Source of the DNA: CAYNSB01 sp964399625
GTDB taxonomy: Bacteria > Planctomycetota > Phycisphaerae > Phycisphaerales > UBA1924
NCBI GenBank assembly: GCA_964399625.1
Contig: CAYNSB010000058.1
Location: 1-19,587 of the forward strand
DNA length: 19,587 nucleotides
Reading direction: 5' to 3'
The notes under the pieces were generated by a model. It searched no databases. It was not told the origin of the DNA and saw only the letters and a program-made list of their open reading frames with translations. Below, piece by piece: positions 8,872 through 14,409 of the stretch. How positions within the stretch are numbered: the first letter of the stretch is position 1; every line of letters begins with the position of its first letter. Position numbers and translations under genes: made by a program.

Positions 8872-9003
8872 CGATCCATCGACGGTGATCGATGCGTGCG
8901 CGAGCCCCGACCAGAGCCCGAATCATCGGCGAAAGTAGTGAGGAATCAGGGTGTTATGCGCGGGGGCGATGTCCACCGATCGCCCGCCCCAGCGGACACT
9001 CGG

Positions 9004-9009
9004 TACACT
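9004..9009 (+). promoter_or_regulatory. -10 element (TACACT) for a leaderless STAS-protein mRNA
   Basis: TACACT ends six bases before the ATG at 9016, the normal distance from a -10 box to the transcription start. No Shine-Dalgarno precedes the gene. The hexamer is identical to those at 3956 and 14028. Confidence 0.5.
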
Positions 9010-9015
9010 GCGGGC

Positions 9016-9372
9016 ATGTCGAGCGAGTGGTCGGAGGACATTGCGATCGCGGAGCTGTCGGATGAACCGGCGTTCTCCGAGGAGATCGGAGCGCTGATCG
9101 ATCGCGTCGCGGAGGCGAGCGGGCGCGTGCCGCACGTGGTGCTGAATCTCGCGGCGGTGACGTACCTGAACAGCTCGAACATCGCCCAGCTTCTCAAGCT
9201 TCGCCAGGACCTCGCGAAGGAGGGGCGGCGGATGCGTCTGTGCTCGGTGAACGACGACGTGTGGTCGGTGATGATGGTGACGGGGCTGGACAAGGTGTTC
9301 CAGTTCGCGCCCGACCCCATGACGGCGCTGGCGGGGCTTCAGCTTGAGGACGCCGAGGGCGGCGAGAACTGA
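9016..9372 (+). CDS. STAS-domain protein, anti-sigma factor antagonist-like
   Basis: A 118-residue single-domain STAS protein. The core strand-loop-helix is VVLNLAAVTYLNSSNIAQLL (about residues 41-60), which aligns with the SpoIIAA/RsbV phosphorylation loop, usually DSSG. Here that loop reads NSSN (52-55): the serine pair is kept but the flanking Asp and Gly are both Asn. Such proteins bind anti-sigma kinases when unphosphorylated and release a sigma factor or other client. The ATG at 9016 begins the domain at the right place; the upstream open frame (from 8896) is rejected. It lies 80 bases before an ABC ATPase gene and could be cotranscribed with it. A SpoIIE-type phosphatase, the usual partner, is at 11058-12428 on the other strand. 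An MlaB-like role with the ATPase is an alternative, but weakly supported. Confidence 0.85.
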   Translation: MSSEWSEDIAIAELSDEPAFSEEIGALIDRVAEASGRVPHVVLNLAAVTYLNSSNIAQLLKLRQDLAKEGRRMRLCSVNDDVWSVMMVTGLDKVFQFAPDPMTALAGLQLEDAEGGEN

Positions 9373-9452
9373 CGTCGTGCGGCGGGTTGGCCCGGGCGGT
9401 GCATCCTTGCGGTGTGCGAGCCGGTATCCGTGCCGATCGCGGAGGAGCGTGC

Positions 9453-10223
9453 ATGCCCGTCGTCGCCGACCGCCAAGCCGAATCGCCCACGCTGGGATCG
9501 CACGACGTGGGCGGGGTTCGCGCGGGCGAGGCGGTGGCGCAGCTTCGGGGGCTGCGGAAGACGTACTTCAAGCCCGACGGGTCGGTGATGGTCGAGGCGC
9601 TCAAGGGCGTGGAGCTTGTCATCACGCGGGGCGAGTACGTGGCGATCATGGGGGCCTCGGGCTCGGGCAAGTCCACGCTGATGAACGTGCTTGGGTGCCT
9701 GGACAAGCCGACGGGCGGGCAGTACCTGCTCGCGGGGCGGGACGTGGGGAGCATGAACGACGCGGAGCTCTCGACGTTCCGGGGGCGGACGATCGGGTTC
9801 GTGTTCCAGGCGTTCAACCTGATCCCGCAGGAGACGATCGAAGACAACGTTTCGGTGCCGCTGTTTTACCAGGGCGTGCCCAAGCCGCAGCGCCGGCAGC
9901 GCGCGATCGAGAGCCTGACGCTGGTTGGACTGGGCGATCGCCTGGGTCACCGTCCGCGCGAGCTCTCGGGGGGTCAGCAGCAGCGCGTGGCGATCGCGCG
10001 GGCGCTGGTGACGAGGCCGGTGATCCTGATGGCCGATGAGCCCACGGGGAACCTGGACTCGGCGACGGGTCAGGCGATCCTGGGCACGTTCGACGATCTG
10101 CATCGAGCGGGCATGACGATCATCATGGTGACGCACGACAACAGCGTCGCGGCGCGCTGCCAGCGGGTGGTGCGACTGAAGGATGGGGTGGTGGAGAGCG
10201 ACGTGCTTACGGGGCGGAGGTAG
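9453..10223 (+). CDS. ABC transporter ATP-binding protein, MacB/LolD type
   Basis: A 256-residue nucleotide-binding subunit of the MacB/LolD/FtsE-like class, which powers permeases for lipoprotein release, peptide or macrolide export. Motifs are in order: Walker A GASGSGKST (67-75), Q-loop Q119 in FVFQAFNLIP, signature LSGGQQQRVAIARAL (171-185), Walker B with D195/E196 in ILMADEPTGNLDS, and H-loop H228 in MVTHD. The phrase ADEPTGNLDS is typical of this class. The ATG at 9453 is supported by GGAGGAG at 9441-9447, five bases upstream. About 28 poorly conserved residues precede the domain. No FtsX/MacB-type permease is adjacent: the next gene is on the opposite strand and overlaps this one by 17 bases at the 3' ends. 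The partner must be encoded elsewhere, or the ATPase has another role. Confidence 0.93.
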   Translation: MPVVADRQAESPTLGSHDVGGVRAGEAVAQLRGLRKTYFKPDGSVMVEALKGVELVITRGEYVAIMGASGSGKSTLMNVLGCLDKPTGGQYLLAGRDVGSMNDAELSTFRGRTIGFVFQAFNLIPQETIEDNVSVPLFYQGVPKPQRRQRAIESLTLVGLGDRLGHRPRELSGGQQQRVAIARALVTRPVILMADEPTGNLDSATGQAILGTFDDLHRAGMTIIMVTHDNSVAARCQRVVRLKDGVVESDVLTGRR

Positions 10224-11001
10224 CCGCGGGGCCGGGCATTGGCGCGGCGTTCTGGCTCTTGCCCAGCCCGCACTCGGGACAGGTGTGCCGGTCGGGGGAC
10301 GTTGAGCAGTCGTAGCCGCAGGAGGGGCATTCCATTCGCATGAAGGCTCGCATGCGCATGGAGACATCGTGCGGCGTGCCACGATCAGAGGCAATCACCG
10401 GATAACGACGGTGAAGTCCCCAATATGCCAGGACGCACAGAACGATCACAACGATCGCGACACCACTGTCGGTGCGAGAGATATTCACTGCAAAAAGGAA
10501 GATGATCATCGCCAGACAGATTCGGATGAATAGAGGGGCGGGAGTGAGGTTGGACTCGGTGCGGCCGGTGCGAAGTTCCTGCTCCAGGTCCGCGAGTCGT
10601 TCGTCTGCGCCGGGTGCGAGCAAGTCGAGGCCACAACCCGAGCATGCCAGCGAACCAATGGGCTCCATGACGCGCAGGCACAGCGGACACCGCGCCCGCA
10701 GAAATGCCAATGCGAGCTCCATGTGGCGTTGAACTTTGCGCCATCGAGCGCTCATGATGAACAGCGCGACGCCCATCCACAACAGCACGGTGGGCAGAAA
10801 CATCCAGGGAAACGAAAATAGCCGACCACTTCTGCCCACGATGTTGAACCAGATGATGATGTTCGCCACGCCGACAGAGAGCACCGCGGCATTTCGTGCC
10901 CATCGTCTCTGCCGCTTCACACGCGCGTAGAGCGTCTCGACTTCCTCGATGGACATGGCCCCGAGTTCACCCGGAGCGGGCGTTCGGATAGGGAGGGGCA
11001 T
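10207..11001 (-). CDS. Membrane protein with two zinc ribbons, function unknown
   Basis: A 264-residue protein that I cannot assign a function. Four likely transmembrane helices form two hairpins (about residues 36-53 and 65-84, then 157-173 and 179-195). Between the hairpins is a first zinc ribbon with C105/C108 and C120/C123 (CPLC...CSGC). After the last helix is a second with C225/C228 and C241/C244 (CPSCGYDC...CPECG); this CPxCGYD form is, from memory, frequent in planctomycete membrane proteins. The ATG at 11001 is chosen because TACGAT ends five bases before it and no protein-like sequence continues upstream; M16 is an alternative. The open frame runs far upstream through the phosphatase gene, but only as a shadow. 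The DNA is visibly more A/T-rich than its neighbours. The 3' end overlaps the ABC ATPase gene by 17 bases. Confidence 0.75.
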   Translation of the reverse strand: MPLPIRTPAPGELGAMSIEEVETLYARVKRQRRWARNAAVLSVGVANIIIWFNIVGRSGRLFSFPWMFLPTVLLWMGVALFIMSARWRKVQRHMELALAFLRARCPLCLRVMEPIGSLACSGCGLDLLAPGADERLADLEQELRTGRTESNLTPAPLFIRICLAMIIFLFAVNISRTDSGVAIVVIVLCVLAYWGLHRRYPVIASDRGTPHDVSMRMRAFMRMECPSCGYDCSTSPDRHTCPECGLGKSQNAAPMPGPAATSAP

Positions 11002-11006
11002 GGCGA

Positions 11007-11012
11007 ATCGTA
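11007..11012 (-). promoter_or_regulatory. Possible -10 element for a leaderless zinc-ribbon protein mRNA
   Basis: On the minus strand TACGAT ends five bases before the ATG at 11001. No Shine-Dalgarno precedes the gene. The position matches the arrangement seen at 3956 and 9004. Confidence 0.4.
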
Positions 11013-11057
11013 CGGAGAGGGTCGGACGCTGAATCGAGCGTGGATGCGTGCTGCGAC

Positions 11058-12428
11058 TCACGCCGCCTGACGGAGCGATTCGCCCTCGCGTGCGGGCTCG
11101 TCGCTCTGGGCCGGCTCGCACACGGAGATCGCCAGCGCGGTCACGTCGTCGATCTGGTGGAGCGAGCCGGACTGCTCGTCGATGCGTTGGGCCAGCTCGC
11201 TCAGCGCGCCCGCGGGCGACCCGAGACCCGACTGGGCGTCGGGCCAGGGCAGTGCGGCGAGCTCGTCGAGATACTGCTCGGCGGCGCGCCGGCGGTGGGC
11301 GCTGGCGGGCGCGGCGGGGTCCGGCGGGGCGAAGGCGGTCTCGAAGCCGTCGCTGTAGAGAAGGAGCGTCTCGCCCGGCTCGAGAGTGAATGAGGTCTCG
11401 AGGAAGGCCTCGCCGGGGAAGATGCCCAGGAGCGGGCCGTCGGTTGGGACGCGATCCAGCGTGCCCGGGGCGCGTGCGGCGCCGCGGGTGCCGGCGGCCT
11501 GGGGCGTGCCGCCGCGGATGCGCAGCGGCGGGGGGTGGCCCGCGCCGACGAGGCGCACCTCTCGGGTGCGGGTGTTCATGACGCCGTAGACCGCGGTGGA
11601 GAATCGCGGTGCGTTGTCGCGCTGCGTGCGGCAGAGCTCGTCGTTCAATCGCGACATCGCCTCGCCGGGCGGCACGATCGACTGCTCGAGGGTGAGCTCG
11701 CTCATGCGGACCATCTTGAGCGAGCGCGAGATGACCATGGTCATGAGGGCGGCGGGCACGCCGTGGCCCACGGCGTCGGCGATGAAGAACCCGATGTGCT
11801 CCTCGTCGAGCTGGACGATGTCGTAGATATCGCCCGAGACGTAGCCCGCGGGGCGGAAGAGTGTGGCGAACTCGAGTCCCGCGAAGGCGGGCAGCGATCG
11901 GGGGAGCATCTCGCGCTGCACGGTGGCGGCGAGGTTGAGCTCGTCGTGGATGCGGTCGATCTCGCCGCGCATCCCGCCCTCGTAGCGCGTGTGGATCGCG
12001 AGCTCGCGGACGACCTCGACGATGGTCGTCTGGCGCTCGGCGAGGGCGTAGAGGTAGGCGGCGATGGTGCGTGGGTCTGCGGCGTGGGTCTCGATGATGA
12101 CGCCGCCGGACTGCAGGCGTCGCGTGGCGGCGTCGGCGTTGGGGAGGAGCAGAACGGCGGGCAGGGCGGCGCTCTGGAGTGTGTCCACGAGGCGGCAGAG
12201 GCGTGAGCCGTGGTGCGTGGCGTCCAGAACGATCAGGAGCGGGGCGAGCGCGGCGCCGATCTCGTGGGCGGCGCGGGTCTGCGTTTCGTGCAGGAGGGCG
12301 CCCATGGAGAGCGTGCGGGAGCGGGGCGTCCCTGCGGGCCATGCGCTGAGGATCGGGGTGACGATGCGTTCGAGGGCTTCGCTCTCGGGGATGCCATCGG
12401 CCACGACGGTGACGGAGTGCTGGTGCAC
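11058..12428 (-). CDS. SpoIIE/RsbU-type PP2C serine phosphatase with N-terminal receiver-like domain
   Basis: A 456-residue cytoplasmic PPM phosphatase. The C-terminal half (about 165-440) is a SpoIIE domain: LNLAATVQREMLP, SGDIYD with metal ligand D200, ADAVGHG with D218, YSDGFE with D360 and DDVTALAI with D427/D428. Such enzymes dephosphorylate STAS antagonists in partner switching. The first 130 residues look like an alpha/beta receiver-type fold (strands VTVVAD, LLIVLDA, AVLLLP, GVIIET) without the full phosphorylation set, so perhaps a pseudo-receiver. A helical linker joins the domains. The GTG at 12428 is chosen because AAGGGGAGG lies five bases upstream (12434-12442) and the first strand then begins at once. 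The frame opens at a GTG at 12509, but that lacks a binding site. A loop insertion rich in Ala/Gly/Arg lies in the phosphatase domain (about residues 307-325). The STAS protein at 9016 is a plausible substrate. Confidence 0.9.
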   Translation of the reverse strand: MHQHSVTVVADGIPESEALERIVTPILSAWPAGTPRSRTLSMGALLHETQTRAAHEIGAALAPLLIVLDATHHGSRLCRLVDTLQSAALPAVLLLPNADAATRRLQSGGVIIETHAADPRTIAAYLYALAERQTTIVEVVRELAIHTRYEGGMRGEIDRIHDELNLAATVQREMLPRSLPAFAGLEFATLFRPAGYVSGDIYDIVQLDEEHIGFFIADAVGHGVPAALMTMVISRSLKMVRMSELTLEQSIVPPGEAMSRLNDELCRTQRDNAPRFSTAVYGVMNTRTREVRLVGAGHPPPLRIRGGTPQAAGTRGAARAPGTLDRVPTDGPLLGIFPGEAFLETSFTLEPGETLLLYSDGFETAFAPPDPAAPASAHRRRAAEQYLDELAALPWPDAQSGLGSPAGALSELAQRIDEQSGSLHQIDDVTALAISVCEPAQSDEPAREGESLRQAA

Positions 12429-12433
12429 GCGTG

Positions 12434-12442
12434 CCTCCCCTT
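12434..12442 (-). promoter_or_regulatory. Ribosome binding site deciding the phosphatase start
   Basis: AAGGGGAGG on the minus strand lies five bases before the GTG at 12428. It supports this start over the GTG at 12509, which would add 27 residues. Confidence 0.7.
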
Positions 12443-12514
12443 GGCGCGCCGCGTGGGACGCGCAGAGGACGTATCGGTCCGCGTTCTGGGCCGCTTCACG
12501 CGGAGGCACCCGGG

Positions 12515-13048
12515 TTACTTGGCGCGCTTCTTGAGTTCCGCGATCGGAAGGTCCACCTTCTCACCTTCCTTGAGTTTCAAGCCCGGTAACGTGCCGCCCT
12601 TGAGCTCGATGGCCATCTGCATGGGGAAGCGGCTGGGGTACTGCTTGAGGCGTTTCTCGTACTTGTCCACGATCTGCCCGGGCTTGCCCTCGTCCGGGCC
12701 GCGGGGCGGGTCGGGCTGCATCTGGTGCATGGCGACGATGCGACCCGAGCCGTCGAGGTAGATGATGTCGATGGGGATGGGGCAATCGCGCATGACGAAG
12801 GCGCTCTCTCGCGCGGCGGGGAACACGAAGAGCATGCCGCCGTCCTCCTCGATGTGGTCGCGCTGCCCGAGCCCCTTCATGCGGACGGCGTCGTCCAGGG
12901 CGAGTTCGAGGTGGAACCACTTGCCCGAGAGCTTGACCGACTGCACGTTCGCGTTGGTCTGCTCGTCGCATGCGGAGAGGGTGGCGAGCGTGCCCAGCGC
13001 GCAGGCCAGGCCGAGCGTGCGGATGAGATTCAACGAGCGAGCAGCCAC
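12515..13048 (-). CDS. DUF192 lipoprotein
   Basis: A 177-residue DUF192 protein. The domain is evident from RMKGLGQRDHIEEDGGMLFV (about 56-75) followed by FVMRDCPIPIDIIYLD and RIVAMHQM, then a C-terminal AIELKGG and a helix. The function of DUF192 is not established. The N-terminus (residues 1-27) is a lipoprotein signal with a basic start, a hydrophobic stretch and the lipobox LSAC, so the protein is predicted to be lipid-anchored at C27. The GTG at 13048 is chosen because GGAGGA lies six bases upstream at 13055-13060. This makes it overlap the end of gluQ by 19 bases. A TTG at 13033 overlapping the gluQ stop as TTGA is the alternative, but lacks a binding site. The phosphatase gene follows after 86 bases. 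Confidence 0.88.
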   Translation of the reverse strand: MAARSLNLIRTLGLACALGTLATLSACDEQTNANVQSVKLSGKWFHLELALDDAVRMKGLGQRDHIEEDGGMLFVFPAARESAFVMRDCPIPIDIIYLDGSGRIVAMHQMQPDPPRGPDEGKPGQIVDKYEKRLKQYPSRFPMQMAIELKGGTLPGLKLKEGEKVDLPIAELKKRAK

Positions 13049-14028
13049 GCGTCGTCCTCCGGTGTGAAGGTGATATCGCTCGCGGGTAGTGTAGCGGGAT
13101 CGAAGCGGAGCCTGAACTCTTCCGGGCTCATGGGCAGGCGTTGGCGCTGCACGCCGCTCCAGAGGGCGATGAGCCCGATGATGCGTTCGCGCGGGACGCC
13201 GCGGGATCGGTAGTGGTCGATGCGGGTGTCGCCGTGACGCTTGGCGAGGCGTTTGCCGTCGGATCCTCGGACCAGCGGCAGGTGGGCGTACGCGGGCTCG
13301 GGCGTGAGGGCGAGGGCTCGGTAGAGCAGGAGCTGGCGAGCCGTGGAGTCCAGGAGGTCGTTGCCGCGGACGACGTGGGTGATGCCCTGGCGGTGGTCGT
13401 CGACGACGACGGCGAGCTGGTAGGCGGGCTGGGCGTGGCGCGTCCAGACGATGAAGTCGCCGATGGTCCGCGCGGGCTGGTGGCTCTGGGGGCCGGCGCA
13501 TTCGTCGGCGAAGGGCACGACAACATCGGGGGTGGCGAAGCGCCAGTTGGTGTGCTCATCGTGCGTCGGGTTGAACGCTCGTGGGGCGAGGGGAGGGCGG
13601 AGGTGCGCGGGGAAGGCGACCTCGCCCGAGCCCTCCTGAGGCGCAGAGAGCGCGGTGGCTGCATCGACCTGAGAGCGCGTGAGGGCGGATGGATACACGA
13701 GCGCGGCACGGGCGAGGCGGTCCATCGCGGCGACGTACGGAGCGGGATCGAGCGATTGCACGAAGGGGCCCTGGTCCCAGTCGATGCCGAGCCAGGCGAG
13801 GGTGTTGATCGCGGATTCGGCGGCGCCGGGCTTGATGCGTGGGCCGTCCAGGTCCTCGATGCGAAGGACGATTCGCCAGGCGCGCTGGCGTGCGAGGGCC
13901 CAGGTGACGAGGAACGTGCGCGCGTTGCCCAGGTGCAATGCCCCCGTGGGCGAGGGGGCGAGGCGTGTGGCGAGGGTTGGCGGGCGTGGGGTGGACACGG
14001 TGCGGGCGTGCGAACTCGGTGAAACCAT
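13030..14028 (-). CDS. gluQ: Glutamyl-Q tRNA(Asp) synthetase (GluQ-RS)
   Basis: A 332-residue paralogue of the GluRS catalytic domain that attaches glutamate to queuosine at position 34 of tRNA-Asp. The HIGH-like motif is APSPTGALHLGN (24-35), then RIEDLDGPR; the KMSKS-like loop is SDGKRLAKRHGD. YQLAVVVDDHRQGITHVVRG is the family core. The absence of the large C-terminal anticodon-binding domain identifies GluQ-RS rather than GluRS. The cysteines that bind zinc in the E. coli enzyme are missing: the region reads VYPSALTRSQVD. The start is uncertain: ATG at 14028 is listed, but GTG at 13998 gives 10 residues less and an N-terminus closer to the E. coli length, and GTG at 14046 is also open. 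No good Shine-Dalgarno is seen for any of them. It is first in the minus-strand series gluQ, DUF192, phosphatase, and diverges from the PCD gene. Confidence 0.9.
   Translation of the reverse strand: MVSPSSHARTVSTPRPPTLATRLAPSPTGALHLGNARTFLVTWALARQRAWRIVLRIEDLDGPRIKPGAAESAINTLAWLGIDWDQGPFVQSLDPAPYVAAMDRLARAALVYPSALTRSQVDAATALSAPQEGSGEVAFPAHLRPPLAPRAFNPTHDEHTNWRFATPDVVVPFADECAGPQSHQPARTIGDFIVWTRHAQPAYQLAVVVDDHRQGITHVVRGNDLLDSTARQLLLYRALALTPEPAYAHLPLVRGSDGKRLAKRHGDTRIDHYRSRGVPRERIIGLIALWSGVQRQRLPMSPEEFRLRFDPATLPASDITFTPEDDAWLLAR
13055..13060 (-). promoter_or_regulatory. Ribosome binding site deciding the DUF192 start
   Basis: GGAGGA on the minus strand, inside the 3' end of gluQ, six bases before the GTG at 13048. 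It selects a start that overlaps gluQ and gives a complete lipoprotein signal. Confidence 0.7.
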
Positions 14029-14029
14029 A
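14024..14029 (-). promoter_or_regulatory. Possible -10 element for gluQ, overlapping the divergent PCD promoter
   Basis: On the minus strand TATGGT lies across the ATG at 14028. If used, transcription would start near 14017 and translation would have to begin at the GTG at 13998. It shares two bases with TACACT on the other strand. Confidence 0.3.
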
Positions 14030-14033
14030 CACT
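14028..14033 (+). promoter_or_regulatory. -10 element (TACACT) for the PCD gene
   Basis: Third copy of TACACT in the window. Here it is 36 bases upstream of the ATG at 14070, leaving room for a leader with GAGGAG at 14058-14063. Confidence 0.45.
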
Positions 14034-14069
14034 TGCCGCTTCGCACCCGCCCCGAACGAGGAGCCCACC

Positions 14070-14393
14070 ATGTCCGATGCCCCCACGCGGATGAGCGAGA
14101 GCGAAGTTGCCAAGGCGCTGCGGGGCGTTCCGGAATGGGCGGAGCTGCACGGGGCGATCCAGCGGACGTTCTCGTTCGCGAACTTCGTGGAGTCCATGAA
14201 GTTCGTGGACCGTGTCGCGGCGCTGGCCGAGGCCCAGCAGCACCACCCCGACATTCTCATCCGGTACAACAAGGTGACGCTGACGGTGAACACACACGAC
14301 GCGGGGGGGATCACGAGCAAGGACTTCGCGCTGGCGCACGCGGTGGACGCGATCGTGCCTGCGCCCGCTGCGAAGAGCAAGAAGAAGCCCTGA
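14070..14393 (+). CDS. phhB: Pterin-4a-carbinolamine dehydratase (PCD)
   Basis: A 107-residue cytoplasmic enzyme that dehydrates 4a-hydroxytetrahydropterin, recycling the cofactor of aromatic amino acid hydroxylases. The signature is complete: HHPDI at 58-62 followed by YNKVTLTVNTHDAGGIT (66-82) and SKDFALAHAVD, with the catalytic histidines H58, H59 and H76. The N-terminal helix region (SEVAKALRGVPEW) is also typical. The C-terminus ends in a short Lys-rich tail. GAGGAG at 14058-14063 supports the ATG at 14070; the frame is open further upstream but that part covers gluQ. No phenylalanine hydroxylase gene is near, so the pterin-dependent partner is unknown; PCD genes without such a hydroxylase are common, and a link to molybdopterin metabolism has been proposed for some. 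The stop is 16 bases from the convergent GH144 gene. Confidence 0.95.
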   Translation: MSDAPTRMSESEVAKALRGVPEWAELHGAIQRTFSFANFVESMKFVDRVAALAEAQQHHPDILIRYNKVTLTVNTHDAGGITSKDFALAHAVDAIVPAPAAKSKKKP

Positions 14394-14409
14394 GCGCGGC
14401 GTCGCGGGC

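Noticed and set aside
8872..8894. Possible gyrA terminator hairpin (CATCG...CGATG)
   Set aside because: The stem is only five base pairs and no T-run follows.
8872..9015. Small RNA or tRNA in the gap after gyrA
   Set aside because: No cloverleaf, T-loop motif or stable long hairpin was found. The only signal is the TACACT box near its end.
11002..12342. N-terminal extension of the zinc-ribbon protein into the phosphatase gene
   Set aside because: The extension is Arg/Pro/His-rich shadow sequence. The protein-like part begins at the ATG at 11001.
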